Assembly (NCBI GenBank): GCA_026461075.1
Contig: JAPJNH010000164.1
Coordinates: 1 to 64,000, forward strand
From: Chitinophagales bacterium
Lineage (GTDB): Bacteria > Bacteroidota > Bacteroidia > Chitinophagales > CAIODY01
DNA length: 64,000 bases
Direction of reading: 5' to 3'
The translations under genes were made by a program, and so were the position numbers. Positions 36,603 to 45,606 of this stretch are shown one piece after another. The notes beneath the pieces were generated by a model. The model saw only the letters and a list, made by a program, of their open reading frames with translations. It was not told the origin of the DNA and ran no database searches. Within the stretch, counting starts at the first letter, position 1, and every line of letters begins with the position of its first letter.

Positions 36603-36649
36603 CATAAAAATCGTCAAATACTCAGGGCCAAAATGTTAATGATTTATCC

Positions 36650-36657
36650 TACATTTG
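36650..36657 (+). promoter_or_regulatory. -7 box TACATTTG of the ABC ATPase gene
   Basis: Perfect TAnnTTTG, 22 nt before ATG 36680. Confidence 0.5.
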
Positions 36658-36679
36658 TTTAGTATTAAAATATCTGAAA

Positions 36680-37447
36680 ATGGAACGTAGTCCGATAATT
36701 TCAGTAAGCGATTTGCGCAAAAGTTATGGTGAGTTTGAGGCTGTAAAGGGCATTAGTTTTGATGTCTATGAAGGAGAAATATTTGGCTTACTTGGACCAA
36801 ACGGTGCCGGTAAAACAACAACCTTAGAAATCATGGAAACGCTCCGGGATAAAAGTGCTGGAAAGGTACTAATCAACGGGCTTTCGGTAGATGATGCGCA
36901 GAATCAAATCAAACAAATTATTGGCGTTCAATTACAGGCTGCGGGCTTCTACCCTGGTTTGCACTTATTAGATTTATTAGAATTATTCTCCGGGCTATAC
37001 AACGTGCAGATCGATCCGATGGCGATTTTAGAAAAAGTGAATCTGTCAGAAAAAGCAAAAGCAAAATACAAAGACCTGAGTGGCGGTCAGAAACAGCGTT
37101 TCAGTATTGCCACAACTTTAATCAATACGCCGAAAATTATCTTCCTCGACGAACCAACTACTGGTCTCGACCCGCAAGCACGTCGTAACCTATGGGATTT
37201 AATTCGTCAGGTACGCGATAATGGAACGACAGTCATGATTACCACGCACTATATGGACGAAGCGGAGCAGCTATGTGACCGTGTAGGGGTGATGGACAAA
37301 GGAACTTTAATCGCTTTGGATACACCAGACAATTTAATTGATCAACTGGTTGCAAAGGGATTCGTTCGTCCGAAACAAGTCAAGCAAGCGAATTTAGAAG
37401 ATGTGTTTTTAGATTTGACAGGCGTGGAATGGCAAGCAGAATCATAA
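36680..37447 (+). CDS. ABC transporter ATP-binding protein (ABC-2 type), no permease adjacent
   Basis: A 255-residue ABC ATPase: Walker A LLGPNGAGKTTTLE (about 37), signature LSGGQKQRFSIA, Walker B KIIFLDEPTTGLDPQARRN and switch histidine ITTHYMDEAEQLCDR. The C-terminal tail after the core is short (LIDQLVAKGFVRPKQVKQANLEDVFLDLTG), as in CcmA/NatA-like export ATPases. An ABC-2 permease normally follows, but here the next gene is an S41 protease overlapping by 19 bp. The permease must be elsewhere or the ATPase has another partner. Confidence 0.92.
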   Translation: MERSPIISVSDLRKSYGEFEAVKGISFDVYEGEIFGLLGPNGAGKTTTLEIMETLRDKSAGKVLINGLSVDDAQNQIKQIIGVQLQAAGFYPGLHLLDLLELFSGLYNVQIDPMAILEKVNLSEKAKAKYKDLSGGQKQRFSIATTLINTPKIIFLDEPTTGLDPQARRNLWDLIRQVRDNGTTVMITTHYMDEAEQLCDRVGVMDKGTLIALDTPDNLIDQLVAKGFVRPKQVKQANLEDVFLDLTGVEWQAES

Positions 37448-39093
37448 GAAGAATGCAGAAAGGTAAGTTGTGGATTTTGGGTTTAGTTGCAGTGTTCGTT
37501 TTAACGGCCGCTGGTGAAAGCTATTTTGAAGTCAATAAAAACCTCGAACTGTTTTCTTCCTTTTATAAAGAGTTGCTAAGTAACTACGCCGACCCTGTTG
37601 ACCAAGAAAAAGTGGTGAAGAGTGGTATTGATGCGATGTTAGCTTCACTTGATCCTTATACGACCTATATCCCAGAGAGTGATATGGCGAATTATAAATT
37701 TCAAACCACTGGCAAGTACGGTGGGATTGGCGCTACGGTTCGTGATCTCGGTGATTATATTGTGATTGCCGAACCTTATGAAGGCTTCCCTGCACAAAAG
37801 GCCGGATTAAAAGCTGGAGACGCTATTATAAGTATTGATGGAACTGATTGTAAAGGAAAAAGTGTGGATGATATTTCACATTTCTTAAAAGGCCCTGCAG
37901 GCTCGATTATTAATATTACGATACAACGTCCTGGTCAGAAAGATTTACTCAGCATTCCGCTACAACGTGAAGAAATACATTTGAACGCGGTGAGCTATGC
38001 AGGAATTTTAGATGGGCAAATTGGCTATATTCGTTTCACACAATTCACTGACAATAGCGCTCGCGATTTAGAACGTGCACTCAATCAGTTAAAGAAGGAG
38101 AATAGCGCAATTAAAGGCTGGATACTTGATTTGAGAGGTAATCCTGGTGGCTTATTGACAGAGGCTGTGGACGTGACGAATTTATTTGTCCCTAAAAACA
38201 GTTCAATTGTCAGTACGCGTGGTAGAAAACCTAGCTCTACTAAAATGTTCAAAGCCTTGAATGAGCCTTTTGATGAGAACACTCCGTTGGTAGTGCTTAC
38301 TGCGCGTAATTCGGCTTCGGCAAGTGAAATCGTGGCAGGTGCCATTCAAGATTTAGATCGTGGTATTATCGTTGGCCAACGAAGCTTTGGCAAAGGTTTG
38401 GTACAAACGACCTTCCCATTGACCGGTTTACGTGCGCAAGTTAAAATCACTACAGCAAAGTATTATACCCCAAGCGGCAGATGTATTCAAGCACTCGACT
38501 ATTCGCATCGTAACGTAGATGGATCGGTAGATAAAGTAGCAGACTCCTTGAAACACGCTTTCCAAACGATGAAAGGGCGGACGGTATATGACGGAGGCGG
38601 AATCGAACCAGATGCAGCAGTAACGGCGAAAGAATACAGTCAATTACTCAGTGTATTGGTTGCTAAAAATTTATTATTTGAATATGCTACACAGTATGTT
38701 CTAAATCATCCAGTAATCGGTTCGGTGAAAGATTGGCAATGGAATAAGATTGCAGATTTAGAGCAATTTCTACAGACACGTTCCTTTACCTATGAGGCTA
38801 CTGCAGAAAGTGAAATTGCATTATTAGAAAAGAAGGCGAAGGAGAATGGAGAACAAGAATTACTAGAAGAATTAAAGGCTTTTAAAGCATCCTTACACCG
38901 TTCGCTACATGAGTCATTGCAAGAAAATAAATCAGAACTCAGCGAATTATTGAGTACAGAGATTGCCAGTCGCTATGCCTTACAGAAAGGGCGTTTCCAG
39001 AACGCGCTCCAATTCGATGCAGACATTAAAGAGGCCACTCGTCTATTGAAAGACAAGTCGGCGTATGAGCAATTATTACAATTGAAAAAGTAA
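37429..39093 (+). CDS. S41 family C-terminal processing protease
   Basis: A 554-residue periplasmic tail-specific protease of the CtpA/Prc type. N-terminal signal or anchor (hydrophobic core LWILGLVAVFVLTAAG), N-terminal helical region, PDZ domain (about 90-175, YGGIGATVRDLGDYIVIAEP and AGLKAGDAIISIDGT), then the S41 core. That core has ILDLRGNPGGLL, the catalytic serine in ARNSASASEIVAG and lysine in RSFGKGLVQ. A long helical tail (about 410-554) follows. An alternative ATG at 37453 begins 5 nt after the ABC gene's stop and is equally plausible. It probably trims envelope proteins. Confidence 0.93.
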   Translation: MASRIIRRMQKGKLWILGLVAVFVLTAAGESYFEVNKNLELFSSFYKELLSNYADPVDQEKVVKSGIDAMLASLDPYTTYIPESDMANYKFQTTGKYGGIGATVRDLGDYIVIAEPYEGFPAQKAGLKAGDAIISIDGTDCKGKSVDDISHFLKGPAGSIINITIQRPGQKDLLSIPLQREEIHLNAVSYAGILDGQIGYIRFTQFTDNSARDLERALNQLKKENSAIKGWILDLRGNPGGLLTEAVDVTNLFVPKNSSIVSTRGRKPSSTKMFKALNEPFDENTPLVVLTARNSASASEIVAGAIQDLDRGIIVGQRSFGKGLVQTTFPLTGLRAQVKITTAKYYTPSGRCIQALDYSHRNVDGSVDKVADSLKHAFQTMKGRTVYDGGGIEPDAAVTAKEYSQLLSVLVAKNLLFEYATQYVLNHPVIGSVKDWQWNKIADLEQFLQTRSFTYEATAESEIALLEKKAKENGEQELLEELKAFKASLHRSLHESLQENKSELSELLSTEIASRYALQKGRFQNALQFDADIKEATRLLKDKSAYEQLLQLKK

Positions 39094-40446
39094 TTATTCA
39101 GCGCTTAATAAGTCGCGAATAATAGTTTGTACTTCTGGCGTATTCCATTTATCCATTACCTGCTCAATGCTAGCCAATTCATTCAAGTAATGATCATGAC
39201 GTTGACCTGCTTGATAGGCTTGCGCATAAGAGATATGCGGAGAGAAAGTTACCTGTGCATACAAACTCAAGAAGCTTGGATTTTCTTTGCTGATGCGCGA
39301 TTCAATTTGCTTGCGTAACAAGAATTTCGGATCACCTGTTTTATCACGCATTTCGATGAAGTTGTCTAGGGCAAGTTGCGCCACCGCATCTCCATTAGGT
39401 TTACGTAAGCGACTGAAGTTATTGAATACTTCGGTCCAATTATCGTCTCCCAAAGATTCCATTAACTCATCCAGCACTACGCAATCTTCGAAGCCGCAGT
39501 TCATCCCTTGTCCGTAGAAAGGAACAATCGCATGTGCCGCATCTCCGATCAAACACACTTTGTCTTTGTAGTTCCAAGGATTGCAACGCACGATAGACAA
39601 AGATGAAGTAGGATTAGCATGCCAATCTTCTAAATAGCTTGGCATCATAGGTAAAGCATCCGCAAAATATTCCTGCATGAAAGCAGTGATCTCTTGGTCG
39701 GTATTCAACTTAGAGAAAGATACTTCGCCTTCGAAAGGTAAAAATAAAGTACAGGTAAAGCTACCATCCAAGTTAGGCAAAGCAATTAGCATAAAGCTTT
39801 TGCGCGGCCAGATATGTAAGGCGGTCTTCTCCATTTGAAATCCACCATTCGCATCTGGAGGAATCACTAATTCTTTATATCCACTTTCGATATAGGTTTG
39901 CGAATAATCGAAGCGATCTGTTTTTGTTTGTAGAGAATGGCGGACAGGACTAAAAGCACCATCTGCACCAATCACCATATCCGGCGTACGTTCTACCACT
40001 TCCCCACTTGCTTCGTTCAACACTTTTGCCTTCGCACTTTTAGGATCTACATCTATACAACGGTGTTCAAAATGAATTTTGATATTTGGATATTGATCAG
40101 CCAATTCCATTAGGCGCATATTGATACCACCACGGCTCACGCTATAAATGGCTTGCCCTTCTTTTCCATAAGGTTGGAACGACTGTGAGCCATCCATATG
40201 GTGTATTTGACGGCCATACATTGGAATAGCTATCTCGCGAATAGCATCTTGCAAACCTGCACCGGCAAGGCCTCTGAAGCCACGGTCGCTCAGTGCCAAA
40301 TTGATACTTCTTCCAGCAGAGATTCTGTTCTTACGCATGTCTACACGACGTTCGAACAAATTCACTTCATGTCCACGTTTAGCTAAGTAAATAGAGACAA
40401 GACTGCCGATCAGTCCACTTCCCATTACATCAATTTGTTTCTTCAT
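39094..40446 (-). CDS. kmo: Kynurenine 3-monooxygenase
   Basis: A 450-residue FAD-dependent hydroxylase that turns L-kynurenine into 3-hydroxykynurenine with NADPH and O2, in tryptophan catabolism or de novo NAD synthesis. FAD motifs are GSGLIGSLVSIYLAKRGHEV (GxGxxG), VIGADGAFSPVRHSL and VCLIGDAAHAIVPFYGQGMN. Kynurenine-enzyme blocks are ISAGRSINLALSDRG, MYGRQIHHMDG and IYSVSRGGINMRLMEL, which separate it from other hydroxylases. No other pathway gene is nearby. It has its own perfect -7 box, overlapped by an inverted repeat. Confidence 0.9.
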   Translation of the reverse strand: MKKQIDVMGSGLIGSLVSIYLAKRGHEVNLFERRVDMRKNRISAGRSINLALSDRGFRGLAGAGLQDAIREIAIPMYGRQIHHMDGSQSFQPYGKEGQAIYSVSRGGINMRLMELADQYPNIKIHFEHRCIDVDPKSAKAKVLNEASGEVVERTPDMVIGADGAFSPVRHSLQTKTDRFDYSQTYIESGYKELVIPPDANGGFQMEKTALHIWPRKSFMLIALPNLDGSFTCTLFLPFEGEVSFSKLNTDQEITAFMQEYFADALPMMPSYLEDWHANPTSSLSIVRCNPWNYKDKVCLIGDAAHAIVPFYGQGMNCGFEDCVVLDELMESLGDDNWTEVFNNFSRLRKPNGDAVAQLALDNFIEMRDKTGDPKFLLRKQIESRISKENPSFLSLYAQVTFSPHISYAQAYQAGQRHDHYLNELASIEQVMDKWNTPEVQTIIRDLLSAE

Positions 40447-40459
40447 AACAGCGAGGTTC

Positions 40460-40480
40460 TTTGTTTACAGGGGAAACAAA
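40460..40480. promoter_or_regulatory. Inverted repeat overlapping the kmo promoter
   Basis: TTTGTTT-ACAGGGG-AAACAAA, perfect 7-bp arms with a 7-nt spacer. It overlaps the first bases of the kmo -7 box and the start point region, a good place for a repressor site. The arms TGTTT/AAACA recall parS, but the centre differs. Confidence 0.4.
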
Positions 40481-40484
40481 TATA
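40477..40484 (-). promoter_or_regulatory. -7 box TATATTTG of kmo
   Basis: Perfect TAnnTTTG on the minus strand, 30 nt from the kmo ATG, just past the parB stop codon. It shows kmo need not depend on the parAB transcript. Confidence 0.55.
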
Positions 40485-40487
40485 AAA

Positions 40488-41441
40488 TTAGATATTAAGC
40501 AATTGGATGATTCTTGTCAGGTCGTCGTCACTAGCAAAAGGAATGCTAATTTCTCCTTTTCCATTTGGCTGACGAGTCATTTTGATACGTGTACCCAACT
40601 TAGTGGTCATTTGCGCTTGAATCTTCAAATGCCCAGGTGTTAGTCCGTTTGCATCTGCACCGCTCGGCGTTTTGAGTGCTTTCGCAGCACCACCGCGTAC
40701 GGCTTTGATGGATTGCACGTACATCTCCATCTGACGAACAGAGAATTTATTTTCAATCAATTTTTTATATGCCAATAATTGTTGATCGACATGTTCCAAA
40801 CCATTGATAGCACGTGCATGTCCCATAGAGATCTTACGTTCTTTCAACGCGATTTGAATTACTTCAGGCAACTTCAACAAATTCAAGAAATGCGTTACAG
40901 TACTACGATTTTTGCCTACGCGAGCCGCCACTTGTTCATCCGTCAAGGCACATTCTTTCTTCAAACGTTGGTAGGTAATCGCAACTTCAATATCATTTAA
41001 ATCTTCACGTTGAATATTCTCTACCAAGGCCATTTCGACCATTTCTTGATCGTTGGCTGTACGGATATAGGCAGGCACTTCCGTTAAGCCAGCAAGCTTA
41101 CTTGCACGCAAACGGCGTTCACCCGAGATCAACTGATATTTATATTCTTGGCCAGTAATACGACGAAGCGTAATAGGCTGAATCAGACCATGTGTTTTGA
41201 TAGATTCAGAAAGGTCATTAAGTGCTTGCTCGTCAAAATCAACACGTGGTTGAAACGGATTCACTTCGATTTCTGTGAGCTTTACAAGATCGATTGCAAC
41301 AGCATTATTAGCAGGTTCTCCAGCGAAAGCTGCAGCAGCGCTATTATCTGCGTTACGGCCTTTAGGAGCGACCACATCTTCATCAATACCTTGCAATAAG
41401 GCACGTATTCCTTTTCCTAAACCTTCTTTTTGTTTGGACAT
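40488..41441 (-). CDS. parB: Chromosome-partitioning protein ParB
   Basis: A 317-residue ParB/Spo0J CTPase that loads on parS sites and organises the origin region. The N-terminal CTP-binding domain has EVNPFQPRVDFDEQAL, THGLIQPITLR and LISGERRLRASKLAGL (GERR). The central HTH domain has VENIQREDLNDIEVA, DEQVAARVGKNRSTVTHFLN and KISMGHARAI. A short dimerisation tail closes the protein. It lies 14 nt downstream of parA on the same strand. No clear parS site was found in the window. Confidence 0.96.
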   Translation of the reverse strand: MSKQKEGLGKGIRALLQGIDEDVVAPKGRNADNSAAAAFAGEPANNAVAIDLVKLTEIEVNPFQPRVDFDEQALNDLSESIKTHGLIQPITLRRITGQEYKYQLISGERRLRASKLAGLTEVPAYIRTANDQEMVEMALVENIQREDLNDIEVAITYQRLKKECALTDEQVAARVGKNRSTVTHFLNLLKLPEVIQIALKERKISMGHARAINGLEHVDQQLLAYKKLIENKFSVRQMEMYVQSIKAVRGGAAKALKTPSGADANGLTPGHLKIQAQMTTKLGTRIKMTRQPNGKGEISIPFASDDDLTRIIQLLNI

Positions 41442-41455
41442 ATTCTCGTGGTATA

Positions 41456-42286
41456 TTATTCTTCTGTTGAGTTATTTTCGGTATTGCCTTCGCTTGCGTC
41501 AGCAGCTGCCTCCCCTTCAACTTTTTGATTACGTTTCAAAATTTCACGCGCCAAGTTTAGGTAATTCAAAGCACCGGTACAGTCAGCGTCGTAAGCGATA
41601 GCAGGCTTTCCAATGGTTGGCGCTTCTGCGAGTGAAACGTTACGATGTATGATGGTATTGAATACTAAATCTTCAAAGTGAGGTTTGATTTCATTCACCA
41701 TTTGATGACTCAAACGAAGACGTTGGTTGAACATCGTCAACAAAATCCCTTCGATACTAAGATCCACATTGATACGAGTACGAACTATTTTGATGGTGTT
41801 CAACAATTTGCCCAAACCTTCTAATGCGAAGAATTCACATTGAACAGGAATCAAAACAGAATCGGCAGCGGTGAGTGCGTTAACAGTGATAAGGCCTAGT
41901 GACGGAGAACAGTCGATGATGATATAGTCGAACTGATCTTTTACAGAATCAAGAACGGCCTTCATGATACGCTCACGATTTTGATGGTTCACGAATTCGA
42001 TTTCGGCACCCACTAGATCCATACTTGCTGGCAAGAGGAAAAGGTTAGGTGTTTCCGTTTCGATCATCGCTTTGTCGATGGTCACTTCGTTGATCATACA
42101 CTCATACAAACCGGTTGTGATTTGTTTCGGGTTGAAACCGATACCGGAAGTGGCATTTGCTTGCGGATCTGCATCGACCAACAAGACTTTATATTCTAAA
42201 ACGGCGAAGCTAGCAGCCAAGTTGATTGCTGAGGTAGTTTTACCTACTCCACCCTTTTGATTCGCTATTGCAATAATTTTTCCCAT
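41456..42286 (-). CDS. parA: ParA/Soj family ATPase
   Basis: A 276-residue Walker-type ATPase for chromosome segregation. It has the deviant Walker A KGGVGKTTSAINLA at the N-terminus, LLVDADPQANATSG, DYIIIDCSPSLGLITVNALTA and the C-terminal LNLAREIL. The last about 25 residues (EGEAAADASEGNTENNSTEE) are acidic and low complexity, beyond the usual family end. It forms an operon with parB and has a perfect -7 box 17 nt upstream. Confidence 0.96.
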   Translation of the reverse strand: MGKIIAIANQKGGVGKTTSAINLAASFAVLEYKVLLVDADPQANATSGIGFNPKQITTGLYECMINEVTIDKAMIETETPNLFLLPASMDLVGAEIEFVNHQNRERIMKAVLDSVKDQFDYIIIDCSPSLGLITVNALTAADSVLIPVQCEFFALEGLGKLLNTIKIVRTRINVDLSIEGILLTMFNQRLRLSHQMVNEIKPHFEDLVFNTIIHRNVSLAEAPTIGKPAIAYDADCTGALNYLNLAREILKRNQKVEGEAAADASEGNTENNSTEE

Positions 42287-42303
42287 AGATATAATTCGAG
42301 ATT

Positions 42304-42311
42304 CAAAAATA
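42304..42311 (-). promoter_or_regulatory. -7 box TATTTTTG of parAB
   Basis: Perfect TAnnTTTG on the minus strand, 17 nt before the parA ATG. Confidence 0.5.
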
Positions 42312-42352
42312 AGCCTAAAATCAGGTCTAGGAACTACCTATTTTCAAATAAG

Positions 42353-42393
42353 TTACGCACAGTCGTCAATAATCGTGGATAGCGTGGGGATAA
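42353..42393. other. Cluster of three DnaA-box-like sequences next to parAB
   Basis: TTACGCACA (42353), CGTGGATAG (42374) and TGGGGATAA (42385) match TTATCCACA or its complement at 7, 7 and 8 of 9 positions. A strongly AT-rich stretch follows to about 42465. The arrangement resembles a weak replication-origin-type site, but the boxes are imperfect. Confidence 0.25.
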
Positions 42394-42470
42394 CTTTTGA
42401 AACGCATCAAATTATAGGCATTATTTACTTTTATTAACAGCGTTTATGCAATTTTTAGAAAGAGTGCAAA

Positions 42471-43625
42471 ATGAGTACTAACTTGCCAAATATTATTAAA
42501 TTGGATTTAGAAAAGATTCAGAAAATGAAGTTTATAAAAAGCAAATCACAACTCAACTATTTACTTTTTGGAATTGCATTTGGGTGTTGCTTTCCCATTA
42601 TTGCACTCGTGTTCGACATTTTCTTTTATTACAAACTAGATTGTTCATGGGCCTCCATAAAGTATGCGCATATGAACGATCCGCTTATTTACATTATTGA
42701 CACCGCGCCCATTTTCTTAGGAATCGCCTTTGGAATTGCTGGTTCAAAGCAGGCGGCTGTTTTAAAACTAAACCAAGGATTAGAAAAAAGTTCTGCAGAA
42801 GTTGACCAAAAGAATAAAATCTTGAATGAGACTTTGGATGAATTAAAAAGAACCCAAACTAATTTAATTCACACAGAAAAAATGAGTGCTGTTGGTCAGT
42901 TGACTGCAGGTATTGCCCATGAGATTAATAATCCAATCAACTTTGTTCTATCCAATGTAACTCCGTTAAAAAGGGATGTGGCAGATTTAATTAGTGTAAT
43001 TGAATCAATTAAAAAAATTGATCATGCAAGCGCCAAAGAAACGCATGAATTAATCAAAAGTATCGATTTGCAATATACTATCGATGAAATTGATGAGCTG
43101 TTAATTGGCTTGGAAGAAGGAGCAACACGTACTGCAGAAATTGTTAGGGGCTTAAAGAATTTTAGTAGAACAGAAGAATTTGGAACAAATCTCACTAATA
43201 TAAACGAGTGCATTAAGACAACCGTTATTCTCCTTAAACATAAGCTAGGTAAACGCATAAAAATCGAGAAGGAGCTCGGTGATATTCCTTTAATCAACTG
43301 TCATTCAGGAAAAATAAATCAGGTTTTCATGAATTTATTAAGCAACTCGATTGATGCAATAGAGGGCGAAGGAACGATTAAAATCATCACTAAAATTTAC
43401 GATCCAAAACAAATACAGATTATTTTAGCTGATACAGGAAAAGGAATGACACCAGAAATATCGCAAAAAATATTCGATCCGTTTTTTACTACCAAAAATG
43501 TAGGTGATGGAACAGGATTAGGTTTGAGCATTAGTTATGGTATCATTAAAGAGATGCAAGGATCTATCGAATTCACTAGTGAAGTGGATAAAGGAACAAC
43601 ATTTACTATCAATTTACCGATATAA
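42471..43625 (+). CDS. Membrane sensor histidine kinase
   Basis: A 384-residue kinase. Two transmembrane helices (about 28-50 and 78-100) enclose a short loop of only about 25 residues, so it has no large extracellular sensor. A coiled coil (about 104-138) leads to the dimerisation domain with phosphoacceptor H150 in GIAHEINNPINFVLSN. The ATPase domain follows (NLLSNSIDAIEGEG, ILADTGKGMTPE, GTGLGLSISYGII). The phosphoacceptor region carries an insert of about 60 residues before the second helix (ETHELIKSIDLQYTIDEID). It heads a four-gene run (gaps 9, 1 and 42 nt) of phosphorelay parts. Confidence 0.9.
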   Translation: MSTNLPNIIKLDLEKIQKMKFIKSKSQLNYLLFGIAFGCCFPIIALVFDIFFYYKLDCSWASIKYAHMNDPLIYIIDTAPIFLGIAFGIAGSKQAAVLKLNQGLEKSSAEVDQKNKILNETLDELKRTQTNLIHTEKMSAVGQLTAGIAHEINNPINFVLSNVTPLKRDVADLISVIESIKKIDHASAKETHELIKSIDLQYTIDEIDELLIGLEEGATRTAEIVRGLKNFSRTEEFGTNLTNINECIKTTVILLKHKLGKRIKIEKELGDIPLINCHSGKINQVFMNLLSNSIDAIEGEGTIKIITKIYDPKQIQIILADTGKGMTPEISQKIFDPFFTTKNVGDGTGLGLSISYGIIKEMQGSIEFTSEVDKGTTFTINLPI

Positions 43626-43634
43626 TTTACAGCT

Positions 43635-45218
43635 ATGTTAAGTAATTCAAAAGCCTATAACATCCTTTATGTGGATGATGAAATTCACAACCTAAATTCA
43701 TTCAAGGCCGCATTCAGAAGATTTTACAATGTCTATACCGCACTGAGTGCAAAAGACGGTATTGAAATCATGCGTGAAACACCCATTCACCTAATCATCA
43801 CCGATCAGCGCATGCCAGAAATGACAGGTGTTGAATTTCTTGAAAAAGCGATTGGTATTCAGCCAGAGTCGATCAGAATGATTCTAACGGGATACAGTGA
43901 TGTAGAGGATATCATTAGAGCGATTAATACGGGTCGTATCTACAGATATATTACCAAGCCTTGGTCGGAACAAGAATTGAAACTTACGATAGACCTTGCG
44001 CTTGAAAGTCTAGATTTAAAAATAAGAAATACGCAACTGCAAGAAGATGCGATTAAGAACGCATTAGAAGTTGAATCTGCTAAATTCAAGGATCAATTCT
44101 TGGCGAATATGAGTCATGAAATCCGCACACCGATGAATGCTATTGTAGGGATGACACGTTTGATGTTGAAGAGAGAGCAGGATCAGGAAAATTTAAAGTA
44201 TTTAGGAGCCATCCAGCATGCAAGTGAAAATTTATTGATTCTCATTAATGATATCCTAGACATCAGTAAGATCCAATCGGGGAAGATGCATATCGAACAA
44301 ATTCCGATTTCGCTGAGAGCCACCATTAATGGGTGCTTTTCAACGCTTATTTACAAATGCGAAGAGAAAGGTTTACAACTGAAATTAGAAATTGATTCAA
44401 GTATTCCAGACTCCATTATAAGCGATCCAACCCGCTTAAATCAAATATTAATTAACCTAGTTGGAAATGCGATCAAATTCACGAAAGAAGGAGAAATCAT
44501 CCTTCGCGTTAGTACAGCAGTCAAAGACAATCCAAGCTCTACTGACTTTCAGTTTTTAAAATTCGAAGTGATTGATTGTGGTATCGGCATTGAAAAAGGA
44601 AAAACAGCTTTCATCTTTGACAGCTTTACGCAATCAAGCTCCAGTACCGCTCGTAAATATGGTGGAAGTGGACTTGGCCTATCTATTACGAAGCAACTCG
44701 TTTCTTTAATGGGTGGTTCTATTGATGTGATAAGTGAAATTAATAAAGGAAGTAATTTCTTCTTCACCATTCCACTTATCGTTTCGAATATGGATTCGGT
44801 TATTGCCTCACAACAATCGAATATGGATTATTTGCTCAAGGCAAAGAATCTTAAGGGTATTTCCCTTTTATTGGTAGAGGATGACAGTTTTAATCAAATC
44901 GTCGCGGTGGATACACTGGAATCCCTAATCCCTGAAATTAAAATTACGATTGCGGAAAACGGCTTGCTTGCTTGCGAAAAAGCCCAATCTGAGAAATTCG
45001 ATATAGTTTTAATGGATCTACAAATGCCTGAATTAAATGGCTATGAGGCCACTGAAAAAATAAGACAGTTTTCTAGCATCCCCATTATTGCTATGACAGC
45101 GGATGCTTTAAAAACCGATAACGATAAGTGCTTAGCGGTAGGGATGAATGATTATATATCCAAACCATTCGAAGAGGCTAATCTGATTGATAAAATCTAC
45201 AAACAAGTAAACAAATAA
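43635..45218 (+). CDS. Hybrid kinase REC-HisKA-HATPase-REC
   Basis: A 527-residue soluble hybrid kinase. Domain order: receiver 1 (5-125; phosphoacceptor D57 in LIITDQRMPEMTG), a short coiled coil, HisKA (H161 in NMSHEIRTPMNAIVGM), HATPase (LVGNAIKFTKEGEI, YGGSGLGLSITKQLV) and receiver 2 (about 410-527; FDIVLMDLQMPELNGYEA). There is no transmembrane segment. Receiver 1 (LTGYSDVEDIIRAINTGRIYRYITKPW) resembles those of RpfG/HD-GYP-type regulators. It probably takes phosphate from the upstream kinase and passes it to the HPt encoded next. Confidence 0.93.
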   Translation: MLSNSKAYNILYVDDEIHNLNSFKAAFRRFYNVYTALSAKDGIEIMRETPIHLIITDQRMPEMTGVEFLEKAIGIQPESIRMILTGYSDVEDIIRAINTGRIYRYITKPWSEQELKLTIDLALESLDLKIRNTQLQEDAIKNALEVESAKFKDQFLANMSHEIRTPMNAIVGMTRLMLKREQDQENLKYLGAIQHASENLLILINDILDISKIQSGKMHIEQIPISLRATINGCFSTLIYKCEEKGLQLKLEIDSSIPDSIISDPTRLNQILINLVGNAIKFTKEGEIILRVSTAVKDNPSSTDFQFLKFEVIDCGIGIEKGKTAFIFDSFTQSSSSTARKYGGSGLGLSITKQLVSLMGGSIDVISEINKGSNFFFTIPLIVSNMDSVIASQQSNMDYLLKAKNLKGISLLLVEDDSFNQIVAVDTLESLIPEIKITIAENGLLACEKAQSEKFDIVLMDLQMPELNGYEATEKIRQFSSIPIIAMTADALKTDNDKCLAVGMNDYISKPFEEANLIDKIYKQVNK

Positions 45219-45219
45219 T

Positions 45220-45564
45220 ATGCTAGCGAATCTTGATTTCTTGAAATCATTTACGAAAGGCGATGTTGAGAAGTTGAATAAATACATCTCTATTTTCATT
45301 GATACTGTACAACAAAAGGATATCGAAATAAAAAAGGCTTTGGAGGATAAGAAAAAGGAGGTGATAAAAATTCATGTCCATACCTTAAAATCCCAATGTC
45401 GTTATATGGGATTGAATAATCTCGAACCACTTATATTACAGATTGAAGAGGCCTGTGGATTAGAGGATTCATCCTTAGATGCTATTGCAGAACAACTGAG
45501 CACCCTACTCGCAAATTTGAATCAGGCCATCCTAGAATTAGGGGAAGTGATTCAAAAAAAATAG
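45220..45564 (+). CDS. HPt phosphotransfer protein
   Basis: A 114-residue all-helical protein with the HPt signature around H54 (KIHVHTLKSQCRYMGLNNLEPLI) and the usual four-helix spacing to LANLNQAILELGE. It has no catalytic domain. It starts 1 nt after the hybrid-kinase stop, so it should be translated with it. It likely shuttles phosphate between receiver 2 of the hybrid and the membrane-anchored receiver of the next gene. Confidence 0.85.
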   Translation: MLANLDFLKSFTKGDVEKLNKYISIFIDTVQQKDIEIKKALEDKKKEVIKIHVHTLKSQCRYMGLNNLEPLILQIEEACGLEDSSLDAIAEQLSTLLANLNQAILELGEVIQKK

Positions 45565-45581
45565 GCTAAAAATAATTTTAT

Positions 45582-45589
45582 TAAATTTA
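45582..45589 (+). promoter_or_regulatory. -7-like box TAAATTTA before the REC-TM gene
   Basis: Seven of eight matches to TAnnTTTG, 17 nt before ATG 45607, in the only sizeable gap (42 nt) of the phosphorelay run. The last gene may have extra independent expression. Confidence 0.3.
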
Positions 45590-45606
45590 CACATCAAATT
45601 ATAACA

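Noticed and set aside
37429-37453. Calling a frameshifted ABC transporter/protease fusion
   Set aside because: Both proteins are complete by family length; the overlap is a simple start/stop overlap.
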